The notes: generated by a model from the letters alone, not told the origin. A stretch of DNA of 64,000 nt from Flavobacteriaceae bacterium NBU2973 (GCA_026162565.1 JAOEIQ010000002.1:421826-485825), one strand, 5' to 3'; shown: positions 8,663 through 18,356, counted from the stretch's first letter. Translations and numbers: made by a program.

Positions 8663-9967
8663 ATGACTTTTTTAGAGACAGTTAGAAATAAATCTTTTTG
8701 GTTTCTTGATGCTATTAGAGGAAATCCTATTGGTAAGCATTATAAAGAAATAAAAACTGTTCTTGCAGATTATAATTCTGATGAAGCTCAAGCTATTATT
8801 GGCAATAACTTAAGTTCATTAATAAATCATGCTGCTTCCACTACACCTTTTTATAAAGATTATGAAGGTATTACTGAAATAAATAAGTTTCCCATAATCA
8901 GTAAAATTACCGTAAAGGAGCGATATGAAGATTTTAAATCTAGTACGTTTTTAGGCAAAAATAATTATAAAGTCTCATCTAGTGGATCTACCGGAATTCC
9001 TTTTGAGCTGTATCAAAATACTGAAAAACGAAACAGAAATGTAGCAGATTCTATAGTATTTGCAGAAAGAGCTGGAGTACCAATTGGTATTAAGGTTATT
9101 ATTATGAGTATATGGAACATTGCAAAGAAGAAAAACTTTTTACTGGCTTGGATGCAAAATGTCGATATGCAAGAAGTTACAGATCTAAATGATGATGAAG
9201 TAAGAAGGTTTTTAATAAATCTCCAAAAAAAGAATAATCAAAAAGGGATTTGGGCCTATGCATCGGCATTAGATAATTTAGCGCATTACTTAAATACCAA
9301 TACATTAGATATGAGCAATGCTAATGTAAATGCTATTGTAGCATGTTCTGAAAAACTGGACGATAATACCAAAATTAGTTTAGAAAAACATTTAAACACC
9401 TTTGTGTTATCTAGGTACTCAAATGCGGAAAGTGGCATATTTGCTCAAAAAATACAAAATGGTGATTCTACGTTTTTCATGAATCATGGAAGCTATTATT
9501 TTGAAATACTAAAATTTGAAGACGATACACCTCAAGACTATGGTAAACCTGGTCGTATTATCTTAACAGATTTGTTTAATTATTGTATGCCTCTTATTCG
9601 TTATGATACTGGAGATGTAGGTACTGTAATACTCAATAAAGATAATGTGCCTGTTTTTAGCAAAATTGAGGGTAGAAAACAAGATCTAATTTATAATACT
9701 AAAGACGAGCTAATTTCATCATTTGCCATTACTCATATAATGATTGGATTAACTCATATCAAACAATATCAGTTTATTCAAGAAGATAAAGGAATGTATA
9801 GTTTAAAGATTAATGCACCTTACCGAGAAGAGGATAAGCTATTTTTTATAAAAAAATTAAAGGATTTATTAGGTAATGATGCAACTGTAGAGATTGAATA
9901 TATTGATGAAATTCCTTTATTATCATCAGGAAAAAGGCAAAGAATAGTGAGTAAATATGTTAAATAA
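8663..9967 (+). CDS. CapK/PaaK-like adenylate-forming enzyme
   Basis: 434 residues, related to phenylacetate-CoA ligase and to CapK proteins of capsule loci. The AMP/phosphate loop S-S-S-G-S-T-G-I-P-F-E is near residue 107-117. The adenine-binding R-Y-S-N-A-E-S region is near 252. The D-L-F-N-Y-C-M-P-L-I-R-Y-D-T-G-D-V-G motif (near 305) is the signature that contacts the ribose. The C-terminal small domain ends S-G-K-R-Q-R. It would activate a carboxylic acid with ATP; in polysaccharide loci the product is often used to acylate or amidate sugars. The acid cannot be told from sequence. Confidence 0.85.
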   Translation: MTFLETVRNKSFWFLDAIRGNPIGKHYKEIKTVLADYNSDEAQAIIGNNLSSLINHAASTTPFYKDYEGITEINKFPIISKITVKERYEDFKSSTFLGKNNYKVSSSGSTGIPFELYQNTEKRNRNVADSIVFAERAGVPIGIKVIIMSIWNIAKKKNFLLAWMQNVDMQEVTDLNDDEVRRFLINLQKKNNQKGIWAYASALDNLAHYLNTNTLDMSNANVNAIVACSEKLDDNTKISLEKHLNTFVLSRYSNAESGIFAQKIQNGDSTFFMNHGSYYFEILKFEDDTPQDYGKPGRIILTDLFNYCMPLIRYDTGDVGTVILNKDNVPVFSKIEGRKQDLIYNTKDELISSFAITHIMIGLTHIKQYQFIQEDKGMYSLKINAPYREEDKLFFIKKLKDLLGNDATVEIEYIDEIPLLSSGKRQRIVSKYVK

Positions 9968-10097
9968 ACGTTTAGCCAAACATATGGTCTACAAAAAAAA
10001 TCAGATTATCTAAAAAATTATATCTATCAAATTTTAAAGTGCTTATTTACATTATATTAGCAAAGCTATCAACAAATTTACTATAAAACCAAACATC

Positions 10098-10994
10098 ATG
10101 TCACAAGAATTAATCAATCGCATTCAAACCTATCTTGATCATCCTTTGCAAGAGATTGAACATATTGAGACAATTACTCATAAAGATTTTCATCAAAACT
10201 ATATGAAAAAAAATAGACCTGTTGTCATGACTGGTATGATGAACGAATGGGAAGCTTCTAAAACTTGGTCTCTAGACTACTTTAGAAAAATTGGTAAAGA
10301 CAAAGAAACATTTATGTCTGGAGGCAATAACTTTCAAGAGGACACTAAATGGGAATATGGTAGTTTTATTGATTCTATAGACAGAATTGAAAATGCTGAT
10401 AAAAACAATGAAAAAGGAGGTTATTTAATGAATCTCTCTTTAGTAAAAATGTTTCCGCAACTCAAAGATCACGTAGATTTCACCCTAATATCTAACTTTA
10501 CGGTTAGACAATCTCTATCCTTTTGGATTGGACCAAAGGGAACGATTACTGGCTGGCATAACGATAGATTAGCAAACAATATACTAGCCCAAATTAAAGG
10601 ACATAAATTAGTGTTTCTAGCTAGTCCAGATCAAGCAAAATTCATGCACAAAAGCGATAAATATGAGCCAGGTTCAGAGTTAAGTTTAGTTGATATGGAA
10701 AATTTCGACGAATCTAAATTTCCACTTTTCAAAAAGCATGCTCAAGTAAAATATGTTGTTTTAGGTCCTGGAGAAATGGTATTTATTCCAAAAAAATGGT
10801 GGCATTGTGTGTATGGTTTAGATTTATCTATTAGCTCTAATAACTTTGGCTTTTCAAACTATGACAACTTTAAAATGAAAGCCAATGAGTTTATTAAACG
10901 TAAGCTTCATAATCTAGGTCTTTATGGTAAAGACTGTGTTTGTCATTACTACGACGAAAATGGTAAGCGTAAACGCTACAAGCAAGTTTCGTAA
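10098..10994 (+). CDS. Cupin_8 / JmjC-like Fe(II)/2-oxoglutarate oxygenase
   Basis: 298 residues. The N-terminal part has R-P-V-V-M-T-G-M-M-N-E-W, typical of cupin_8 proteins. The facial-triad metal ligands are visible: His154 and Asp156 in G-W-H-N-D, and His236 in K-K-W-W-H-C-V. Members hydroxylate proteins or small molecules using oxygen and 2-oxoglutarate. Its place between an adenylating enzyme and a glycosyltransferase suggests it tailors a small-molecule substituent of the polymer, but that is inference. The C-terminus carries C-V-C-H-Y and a basic tail. The 130-base gap upstream has no clear promoter. Confidence 0.8.
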   Translation: MSQELINRIQTYLDHPLQEIEHIETITHKDFHQNYMKKNRPVVMTGMMNEWEASKTWSLDYFRKIGKDKETFMSGGNNFQEDTKWEYGSFIDSIDRIENADKNNEKGGYLMNLSLVKMFPQLKDHVDFTLISNFTVRQSLSFWIGPKGTITGWHNDRLANNILAQIKGHKLVFLASPDQAKFMHKSDKYEPGSELSLVDMENFDESKFPLFKKHAQVKYVVLGPGEMVFIPKKWWHCVYGLDLSISSNNFGFSNYDNFKMKANEFIKRKLHNLGLYGKDCVCHYYDENGKRKRYKQVS

Positions 10995-11030
10995 ATAAAC
11001 TGTCTCTTCCAACTTTCAAACCATTAGCTA

Positions 11031-12176
11031 GTGAAAAAAATCATTCGTATTACAACATCTTCAGGGTCGTTAAAAGGATTGCTGAAAGGTCAACTTGGTT
11101 TTATGAGTAAGCATTACGAAATGATAGGAATAGCAAGCGGAGAGAAAAACCTGTCGCTTGTAAGTGAGATAGAAGGTGTCAGAACTATACATCTAAATAT
11201 GACTAGAACCATTTCACCTTTTAAAGATGTAATTGCTGTATACAAGCTTTACAAAATCTTAAAAAAAGAAAAACCTTTTCTAGTACATACACATACACCT
11301 AAAGCTGGAATTATTGGCATGTTAGCTTCTAAACTAGCAAGAATACCAAACAGATTGCATACTGTAGCAGGAATGCCTTTACTAATTGCAACAGGATTAA
11401 AAAGAAAAGTTCTAGATGCTGTAGAAAAATTAACCTATAGTTGTGCAACACTTGTACTTCCTAACTCTTTGAGTATGCAAGACATTATTATTGATAATAA
11501 ATATACTAAAAAAGATAAACTGAAAGTGATTGGTAAAGGGAGCTCAAACGGAATCGATACCACTATTTTTAATCCAGAGTTGTTTACTGATCAAGAAAAA
11601 CAAAAACTAAAGAAAACGCTAAATATAACTGCTGATGATACCGTATTTGTATTTGTTGGCAGAATTGTAAAAGATAAAGGTATTAATGAGCTCGTCAATG
11701 CATTTGTAAAACTTTTAGAAAGCCATCCTAAATGCAAACTCATGTTAATTGGTCCCTATGAAACTAGCTTAAGCCCATTAGATAATAAAACGAACCATTT
11801 AATTGAAACTACAAGTAATATATTAAATGTAGGAAGACTCGCAGATGTAAGATTACATTTAGCTATTTCAGATGTAATGGCTTTTCCAAGCTATAGAGAA
11901 GGATTTCCAAATGCTGTATTAGAAGCAAGTGCTATGCAATTGCCAGCCATTGTAACTAATATTAATGGCTGTAACGAAATTATTACAGAACATAAAAATG
12001 GCCTTATCATTCCTATAAAAGATGAAAATTCTTTATATAATGCTATGATATATATGGTTGAACATCCTGAAAAGAGACATGAAATGACTAAAAATTCAAG
12101 GCGAAATGTGGTTGACAACTACCAACGTTCTTATATTTGGAACGAATTATTAAAGCTTTATAAAAGTTTAGAATAG
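11031..12176 (+). CDS. Family 4 glycosyltransferase, PglA-like
   Basis: 381 residues, GTG start. It has the features of enzymes that add the second sugar in bacillosamine-type pathways: S-S-G-S-L-K-G-L-L-K-G-Q at the N-terminus, H-T-H-T-P-K-A-G near residue 90, the donor domain beginning F-V-G-R-I-V-K-D-K-G near 205, and the E-x7-E in R-E-G-F-P-N-A-V-L-E. It sits 3 bases before a PglC-type initiating transferase, the usual neighbour of PglA-like enzymes. The likely job is adding the second residue to the undecaprenyl-diphospho-sugar. The sugar itself is not certain. Confidence 0.88.
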   Translation: MKKIIRITTSSGSLKGLLKGQLGFMSKHYEMIGIASGEKNLSLVSEIEGVRTIHLNMTRTISPFKDVIAVYKLYKILKKEKPFLVHTHTPKAGIIGMLASKLARIPNRLHTVAGMPLLIATGLKRKVLDAVEKLTYSCATLVLPNSLSMQDIIIDNKYTKKDKLKVIGKGSSNGIDTTIFNPELFTDQEKQKLKKTLNITADDTVFVFVGRIVKDKGINELVNAFVKLLESHPKCKLMLIGPYETSLSPLDNKTNHLIETTSNILNVGRLADVRLHLAISDVMAFPSYREGFPNAVLEASAMQLPAIVTNINGCNEIITEHKNGLIIPIKDENSLYNAMIYMVEHPEKRHEMTKNSRRNVVDNYQRSYIWNELLKLYKSLE

Positions 12177-12179
12177 ATA

Positions 12180-12800
12180 ATGTACCAATCATTCATAAAA
12201 CCATGTCTTGATATTTCTGTAGCAATTATAGCATTTCTACTACTCTCTCCTATTTTTTTAAGCGTTTTATTAATTCTACTAGTTGTTAATAATGGAAAAC
12301 CATTTTTTTTACAACAGCGTCCAGGATACAAAGAGAAAATCTTTAAAATCATTAAGTTTAAAACTATGAATGACAAAAAAGATAGTAATGGCGAATTATT
12401 ATCTCCTGATAAGCGTCTTACAAAGTTTGGGCTTTTTATTAGAAAACGATCGTTAGATGAAATACCTCAATTAATTAATGTTATAAAGGGTGACATGAGT
12501 ATTGTTGGTCCAAGACCTTTATTGATCAGATATTTACCACGTTACAATAGCACTCAAAGACAAAGGCACAATGTAAAACCAGGTATTACAGGTTGGGCTC
12601 AAGTAAACGGCAGAAACGCTATTAGTTGGGAGCAAAAGTTTAAATTAGATGTATATTATGTAAAACATTTATCCTTTATTTTAGACTTAAAAATACTTTT
12701 TAAAACGGTCTATAAAGTGATAAAAAAAGATGGTATTTACAGTATAGATAATGAAATAGTACCTGATTTTATGGGAGAAGAATTAACTAACAACAAATAG
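12180..12800 (+). CDS. PglC-type initiating phosphosugar transferase
   Basis: Small monotopic phosphoglycosyl transferase (206 residues). An N-terminal re-entrant hydrophobic helix (about 12-35) is followed by the catalytic domain with F-K-I-I-K-F-K-T-M. The catalytic Asp93-Glu94 dyad lies in R-S-L-D-E-I-P-Q, followed by G-D-M-S-I-V-G-P-R-P and P-G-I-T-G-W-A-Q-V-N-G-R. It moves a phosphosugar from a UDP-sugar to undecaprenyl phosphate, the first membrane step of the locus. It lacks the four-helix N-terminal domain of WcaJ/WbaP, which fits a UDP-diacetylbacillosamine-like donor. It abuts the next gene with no gap. Confidence 0.92.
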   Translation: MYQSFIKPCLDISVAIIAFLLLSPIFLSVLLILLVVNNGKPFFLQQRPGYKEKIFKIIKFKTMNDKKDSNGELLSPDKRLTKFGLFIRKRSLDEIPQLINVIKGDMSIVGPRPLLIRYLPRYNSTQRQRHNVKPGITGWAQVNGRNAISWEQKFKLDVYYVKHLSFILDLKILFKTVYKVIKKDGIYSIDNEIVPDFMGEELTNNK

Positions 12801-13814
12801 ATGAATATCCTTTTTACTTGTGCTGGACGTCGCAACTACTTGATAAACTATTTTAAAGAGGCTTTAAATGGTAACGGTCAAGTTCTAGCTGCAGATATGG
12901 ATATTACTGCTCCTGCTCTTGTAGATGCAGATATAGCTATAGAAGTTTCTAATATTTACTCTGATAATTATATAAGTCAAATTGTTGATATCTGTAAACA
13001 ATATGCTGTAAATGCTATTATCTCGCTAAACGATCTAGAACTACCAATTCTATCAGCTAATAAAGCAACGTTTATAAATATTGGTGTTCAAGTAATAGTG
13101 TCTGACAGTAATGTTATTGATATTGCATTCGATAAATATAAAACTCACGAATTTTTAACAAGTATCGGTTTAAATTCACCCAAAACCTATATTTCGCTAA
13201 ATGATGCTAAAGAAGCTATAAAGAATGGCGAACTGAACTTCCCTTTAATTGTAAAGCCACGTTGGGGAAGCGCATCTATTGGCATTGATTTCCCAGAAAC
13301 ATTGGAAGAATTAGAATTGGTTTATAAACTTCAAACCATAAAACTAAAAAAATCGATACTCAATACTGCTAGTGAACAAGATATAAACCACGCTATTTTA
13401 ATACAAGAAGTGCTTAATGGTGATGAATATGGTCTAGATATCGTAAACGATTTTAATAAAAATCATTACGGCACTTTTGCTAAAAAGAAACTAAAAATGC
13501 GCTCTGGAGAAACCGACAAAGCAGTATCTATTATTGATGAGCGTTTCTCAAAACTAGGTAGAGTAATTGGAGAAAATCTTCAGCACATTGGTAATCTAGA
13601 CTGTGATGTATTTCTCGTTAATAATCAGCTTTATGTTTTAGAGTTAAATCCTAGATTTGGAGGAGGTTATCCATTTTCACATGAAGCAGGAGTTGATATG
13701 TGTTCAATATATTTAGAGTGGCTAAAAGGAAGTAATAATACCAAACAATTTAATAATTTTAAAGCAGGTATTATGTACTCTAAATGTGATAGACTTTTAA
13801 AAATTAAAAAGTAA
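12801..13814 (+). CDS. ATP-grasp ligase of the polysaccharide locus
   Basis: 337 residues with a pre-ATP-grasp domain (F-T-C-A-G-R-R-N-Y-L-I) and the ATP-grasp fold. The nucleotide-binding V-K-P-R-W-G-S-A-S is near residue 152 and the metal ligands Glu281 and Asn283 are in E-L-N-P-R-F-G-G-G. It resembles the carbamoyl-phosphate-synthase large-chain-like ATP-grasp proteins that often sit beside PglC in Bacteroidota. The enzyme would join a carboxylate to an amine through an acyl-phosphate, perhaps an amino acid onto an amino sugar; the substrate is not known. The ATG follows the upstream stop directly, and the end overlaps the convergent gene by 11 bases. Confidence 0.85.
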   Translation: MNILFTCAGRRNYLINYFKEALNGNGQVLAADMDITAPALVDADIAIEVSNIYSDNYISQIVDICKQYAVNAIISLNDLELPILSANKATFINIGVQVIVSDSNVIDIAFDKYKTHEFLTSIGLNSPKTYISLNDAKEAIKNGELNFPLIVKPRWGSASIGIDFPETLEELELVYKLQTIKLKKSILNTASEQDINHAILIQEVLNGDEYGLDIVNDFNKNHYGTFAKKKLKMRSGETDKAVSIIDERFSKLGRVIGENLQHIGNLDCDVFLVNNQLYVLELNPRFGGGYPFSHEAGVDMCSIYLEWLKGSNNTKQFNNFKAGIMYSKCDRLLKIKK

Positions 13815-15036
13815 AATTAATCTTCTGTGATTTTTTAGAACCAGTAATTACGTAGCTATCCTTATTGTCAATTTTATAAACTTTCAAATTACTAGCAGGT
13901 TCTGGATTCGCAAATAAAAACGTGAAGACAAACTTTTTCAGAAACTCATAGGATTCATCATCATAATCAATTAGAACATCATTACTTGAAGGTGTAAAAT
14001 CATCAAGTTTTTCAAAATCAAACTTTAGTTTAGAGTCGCCATTATTTCTTTTAAATACAAATAATAGTTTTCTGTACAGTACATTAAAGTTCTTTTTTCT
14101 TAAAAATAACTTCAATTTAAATACTAATTCAATACAATATGCAATAATAGTAGCTTTAAGGGATTTTGAATCATATAAAATATGGTAATCAAAATGATAC
14201 TTGCGATTTCCCCATTTGTCTTTATAATCAAAATATCCCTTTGAAAAGTCTGATATTTTATAGTTGTTTTCAAAACACCATTCCAACAATTTAATTATCG
14301 ATAATTTACCAATACTAAATTTATAGTAATCTGGATCGAAAGCAGTAATCGTCTCGAATAATATAGAGTCTGAATGAAAATTTAGTGTTATCCCAATTGG
14401 TGTATCTTCATTATAGATAATAAGAAATGACGCTCGTTTTTCTTTGAGCATTTCAAATACCAGTTCCTTATAATAGTTCCATTTTACAGGATTTAAATGA
14501 TGGTAATTGGTTTGTTTTTCTGAAAACCTTTTGCTCAATAATTCGTAAAAGGACTTAAAAATGATATCAAATTCTACTTGAGAAATTTCTTCATTAATAA
14601 ATGAATAGGATATATCAAAACAGGTTTCAAGTCGCCTTTTATTGGATCTAAATTCTCGTCTATTTTTAGAGCTAAATTGATTGTCAATATAAGTTTCTAC
14701 ATCATTAAAGGAGGAGATATCCATTAAAAATCCTTCATATTGAAAAACACTTTTAAGTCGCAAATTGGTTCGCGAAGTGTCTAAATCTTCAACATTAAAA
14801 TACTCTGGAATATCATACAGTAAAAAAACATTATCCTTATAGTCACCTTCCTGATAATCAATACTATAAAATATGCCTTTAGTTAAATTTTTACCAACAT
14901 TTATAAAAAGTGGCAAGTATTTAGACTTGTAAAAAGAGACGCCTTTAATACTTTTAAATACCTGCTCTGTACTGATAGCTTTAAAATGCTTCAGCCAGAT
15001 TTGAGTGTAGGTTTTAGAAGAAAAAGGATTAGTCAT
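13804..15036 (-). CDS. GNAT-superfamily (BioF2-like/FemAB-like) acyltransferase
   Basis: 410 residues, antisense to all surrounding polysaccharide genes. The region about 105-285 has the Acetyltransf_6/BioF2-like pattern: K-N-R-R-E-F-R-S-N-K-R-R-L near the start of the domain, I-I-Y-N-E-D-T-P-I-G-I-T-L in the core strand pair, and D-F-S-K-G-Y-F-D-Y-K-D-K-W-G near the end. Such proteins often acylate amino sugars or peptidyl groups. No dedicated PglD-type N-acetyltransferase is seen in this locus, so this protein could supply that step, but it could equally be an unrelated insertion. The last 120 residues have no motif I recognise. Overlaps the convergent ATP-grasp gene by 11 bases. Confidence 0.7.
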   Translation of the reverse strand: MTNPFSSKTYTQIWLKHFKAISTEQVFKSIKGVSFYKSKYLPLFINVGKNLTKGIFYSIDYQEGDYKDNVFLLYDIPEYFNVEDLDTSRTNLRLKSVFQYEGFLMDISSFNDVETYIDNQFSSKNRREFRSNKRRLETCFDISYSFINEEISQVEFDIIFKSFYELLSKRFSEKQTNYHHLNPVKWNYYKELVFEMLKEKRASFLIIYNEDTPIGITLNFHSDSILFETITAFDPDYYKFSIGKLSIIKLLEWCFENNYKISDFSKGYFDYKDKWGNRKYHFDYHILYDSKSLKATIIAYCIELVFKLKLFLRKKNFNVLYRKLLFVFKRNNGDSKLKFDFEKLDDFTPSSNDVLIDYDDESYEFLKKFVFTFLFANPEPASNLKVYKIDNKDSYVITGSKKSQKINFTF

Positions 15037-15349
15037 TGTTACAAAACAAGATTTTAGATATTAAAGTTTTAAAATAACAAAGCGAATATATAAAAGACAT
15101 CCAATAAATACGTAGCATTACATAAATTTAAACATGAAAAAACAGACTTTCTCTTTCACATCGTAGAAATAGGTTTTTCGTCGTATATATTTGAGTTTAA
15201 ATAGACTATTTATGGATATTTAACTTGTAAAAGACTCCAAATCAACATAAAATAATTAGTGTTGCTTTAGGGTTTCATACTTTTTTTATGTTCCAAATCC
15301 CTCTGCAAACATAAAAATTGTGGTAATTTAGTTACGTAACAATTTGCCT
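15037..15349 (+). promoter_or_regulatory. Long leader region before the dehydratase/export operon
   Basis: About 310 bases without a gene, between the start of the antisense acyltransferase and the PglE-like gene. It holds an inverted repeat with 10-bp arms (15283-15292 and 15308-15317, loop about 15 bases) and a 10-codon ATG ORF at 15134-15166. TAATTTAG at 15324-15331 is a weak -7-like site with no matching TTG box. The strand polarity changes here, so a promoter for the downstream operon should lie in this stretch. Confidence 0.45.
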
Positions 15350-16477
15350 ATGGAGACAAAAATATGGTTATCCTCACCGCACATGAGTGGTAATGAGCTT
15401 CAATATGTTAATGAGGCTTTTGCGACTAATTGGATTGCTCCATTAGGTCCAAATGTCAATGCTTTTGAAAAATCCATAGAACACTATCTAGGTGAATCAT
15501 CTCACGTGGCTGCTGTGAGTTCAGGTACTGCAGCAATACATTTAGCGTTAATATTATTAGGCGTTACAAATAATGATGAAGTAATTTGCCAAAGTAAAAC
15601 CTTTTCGGCTTCTGCCAATCCTATTATGTATTTGGGAGCAAAACCTATATTTATTGATAGCGAAAAGGATACATGGAATCTCTGTCCTATACTTCTTGAG
15701 GAAGCCATTATCGATAGAATTGCCAAAGGAAAAAAGCCGAAAGCCATTATTGCAGTTCATCTTTACGGAATGCCATATAAAGTAACAGAAATTCATGAAA
15801 TTTCTAAACGCTATAATATTCCTGTTATTGAAGATAGCGCAGAAGCTTTAGGAAGTACCTATAATACTATAAAATGTGGAACTTTTGGTGATTTTGCAAT
15901 TTTATCCTTTAATGGAAACAAAATTATTACGACTTCTGGAGGTGGAGCACTTATTACTAAAAATGAGACGTTAAAAGACAAAGCTGTTTTTTTAGCAACA
16001 CAAGCCAGAGATAAAGCTGTAGAATATTTACACTCTCATGTAGGGTATAATTATAGAATGTCTAATGTTCTTGCCGGAATTGGACGTGGCCAAATGGAGG
16101 TAATCGATCAGCGTGTTAACCAACGTAGAAAGAATTTTGAGTTTTATAAAACAGAATTACAACATATAGAAGGTATTACCTTTACAGGTGAACCAGAAGG
16201 AAACTTCTCTAACAGATGGTTATCAACTATACTAACTGAATCATCTAAAATGAGAGATGACTTACATAAAACGTTTGAAAAACAACATATAGAAACTAGA
16301 CCGCTTTGGAAACCAATGCACCAACAACCTGTTTTTGCCGACTATCCAAAGTATGTAAATGGTGTTTCAGACGATTTATTTAATAGAGGACTGTGTTTAC
16401 CAAGTGGCTCTAACCTTACTGAAGCTGACTTAGAAAGAATATTAAACTGTTTTAAATCTTATTTCGCTTATGCTTAA
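15350..16477 (+). CDS. DegT/DnrJ/EryC1 PLP-dependent sugar aminotransferase (PglE-like)
   Basis: Transfers an amino group to C4 of the 4-keto-6-deoxy sugar made by the neighbouring dehydratase. The start M-E-T-K-I-W-L-S-S-P-H-M-S-G is taken at ATG 15350, which matches how this subgroup begins; a TTG two codons earlier is less likely. S-S-G-T-A-A-I-H binds PLP phosphate and Lys191 in F-N-G-N-K-I-I-T-T-S forms the Schiff base. 375 residues is the usual length. Its end overlaps the dehydratase start by 8 bases, so the two steps are coupled in translation. Confidence 0.92.
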   Translation: METKIWLSSPHMSGNELQYVNEAFATNWIAPLGPNVNAFEKSIEHYLGESSHVAAVSSGTAAIHLALILLGVTNNDEVICQSKTFSASANPIMYLGAKPIFIDSEKDTWNLCPILLEEAIIDRIAKGKKPKAIIAVHLYGMPYKVTEIHEISKRYNIPVIEDSAEALGSTYNTIKCGTFGDFAILSFNGNKIITTSGGGALITKNETLKDKAVFLATQARDKAVEYLHSHVGYNYRMSNVLAGIGRGQMEVIDQRVNQRRKNFEFYKTELQHIEGITFTGEPEGNFSNRWLSTILTESSKMRDDLHKTFEKQHIETRPLWKPMHQQPVFADYPKYVNGVSDDLFNRGLCLPSGSNLTEADLERILNCFKSYFAYA

Positions 16478-18356
16478 AGGTTTTCTTCAGAAAATATCAA
16501 ACAGATATGCATCAAAATGGTTGGTTTTACTTTTTGATGCTTCGGTTGTTTTGGTAACGTTCTTTTTTGCCTATTTAATTCGTTTCAATTTTAAACTATC
16601 TTTTGATTTTGAAGTTTTCATCAAACAACTTCCCATAGTTTTTATAACGGCACTAATAAGTTTCTTACTAGTTGGTTCTCACAAAGGAGTCGTTCGTTTT
16701 ACAGGGTTTAAAGATGTAGTGAACATTATAATTGGCGCCAATATTTTAGCTACAATTTTAATTTCTATAACCTACATAACTAGAAAGCTCAATTCTGATA
16801 GCTTTTTTAATCTTCCAGGTTCAATAATTTATATACACTTATTACTTAACTTCTTATTTTTAGTAGGCTTAAAGTTTACTATAAAGTCACTCTACAGGAA
16901 AATAGTTACAGAAGGACAAATAAAAACGCATGTCTTAATTTTTGGTGCAGGAAATTCTGGAATGATTACTTATGATGCTATTTCAGGAGATGCAAAAAGC
17001 AACCTAGAGGTTGTTGGTTTTATAGATGATAACCAAAGTAAAGTTGGCAAAAAAATAAACTTACTAAAGGTTCATAGCTTAAAAGATATTAACGAAAAGT
17101 TTATACAAAAACTTAAAGTTGACGAAGTAATTATTTCAATTCAGAATATTGAAGCTGCCAGGTTATTAGAAATTACAGGTCAACTTTTTGCTTTAAAACT
17201 TAAAGTAAAAATTGTTCCTCCAGTACAGCAATGGATTGATGGCGATTTAAGTATTGGCCAAATAAAAGAAGTAAAGATCGAAGACTTACTTGGTCGTGAA
17301 CCTATTGAAATCACTAATCCTATTCTTGTAGATGAATATCAAAATCAAGTAATTTTAGTAACTGGAGCTGCAGGTTCTATTGGCTCTGAAATTGCCAGAA
17401 AATTAACAAATTACAACTTTAAAAAGTTAATTCTTGTTGATATTGCAGAATCCTATCTTTATGATATTCAGCAAGAGTTCAATCAAAAAGGTATAACAAA
17501 TTTTGTGGCTATAGTTGGTGATGTTCGTGATAAAATTAGAATGAACCATATTTTCAACACACACAAACCCAAAATAGTATTCCATGCTGCTGCATACAAG
17601 CATGTGCCATTAATGGAAAATAATCCATATGAAGCATTAAGTGTTAATGTAAATGGAACTCGAAATATTGCAGACCTTTCTGTAAAACATAGCATCAATA
17701 AATTTGTGTTTATCTCAACAGATAAAGCTGTAAACCCAACCAATGTAATGGGAGCTACCAAACGCATAGCTGAGTTGTACGTAAATTGTTTAAAAGGAAA
17801 AGGACACACTAAATTTATTACTACTCGATTTGGTAATGTTCTTGGTTCTAATGGTTCTGTGATACCTCTATTTAAACGACAAATTGAATCTGGTGGTCCA
17901 TTAACCGTCACACATCCAGATATCACTAGATATTTTATGACTATCTCCGAGGCTTGTCAATTGGTACTAGAGGCAGCAACAATGGGAAATGGAGGAGAAA
18001 TTTTTGTTTTCGATATGGGAAAATCTGTTAAGATTTATGATTTAGCTGTCAATATGATTATTCTTTCTGGTTTAAAATTTCCAGAGGATATTGATATAAA
18101 AATTACAGGATTACGTCCAGGAGAAAAAATATATGAAGAGTTATTAGCTGATGGAGAAAATACTAAACCAACCTATCACGAAAAAATAATGATTGCTAAA
18201 TCTAAACAGTTAGATATAGAAACCGTTGAATCTAAAATAATTACATTATCATCGGTTAGCGCTACGTCTCAAAATTTAAAAATAGTATCTCTAATGAAAG
18301 ATATTGTTCCTGAATATGTGTCAAATAATTCTAAATTTGAAGTATTAGACCGCTAA
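16470..18356 (+). CDS. Membrane UDP-sugar 4,6-dehydratase (PglF/WbpM-like)
   Basis: 628 residues. Four N-terminal membrane helices (about 15-145), a CoA-binding-like Rossmann domain (about 148-270), then the short-chain dehydrogenase domain with NAD-binding T-G-A-A-G-S-I-G at 298-305. The catalytic set is S-T-D-K around 416-419 and M427-x3-K431. Met in place of the usual Tyr is the hallmark of the C4,C6-dehydratases acting on UDP-GlcNAc (PglF, WbpM, CapD). It would supply UDP-4-keto-6-deoxy-GlcNAc to the aminotransferase just upstream. Downstream genes follow at 18 and 22 bases, so synthesis and export are likely one operon. Confidence 0.92.
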   Translation: MLKGFLQKISNRYASKWLVLLFDASVVLVTFFFAYLIRFNFKLSFDFEVFIKQLPIVFITALISFLLVGSHKGVVRFTGFKDVVNIIIGANILATILISITYITRKLNSDSFFNLPGSIIYIHLLLNFLFLVGLKFTIKSLYRKIVTEGQIKTHVLIFGAGNSGMITYDAISGDAKSNLEVVGFIDDNQSKVGKKINLLKVHSLKDINEKFIQKLKVDEVIISIQNIEAARLLEITGQLFALKLKVKIVPPVQQWIDGDLSIGQIKEVKIEDLLGREPIEITNPILVDEYQNQVILVTGAAGSIGSEIARKLTNYNFKKLILVDIAESYLYDIQQEFNQKGITNFVAIVGDVRDKIRMNHIFNTHKPKIVFHAAAYKHVPLMENNPYEALSVNVNGTRNIADLSVKHSINKFVFISTDKAVNPTNVMGATKRIAELYVNCLKGKGHTKFITTRFGNVLGSNGSVIPLFKRQIESGGPLTVTHPDITRYFMTISEACQLVLEAATMGNGGEIFVFDMGKSVKIYDLAVNMIILSGLKFPEDIDIKITGLRPGEKIYEELLADGENTKPTYHEKIMIAKSKQLDIETVESKIITLSSVSATSQNLKIVSLMKDIVPEYVSNNSKFEVLDR

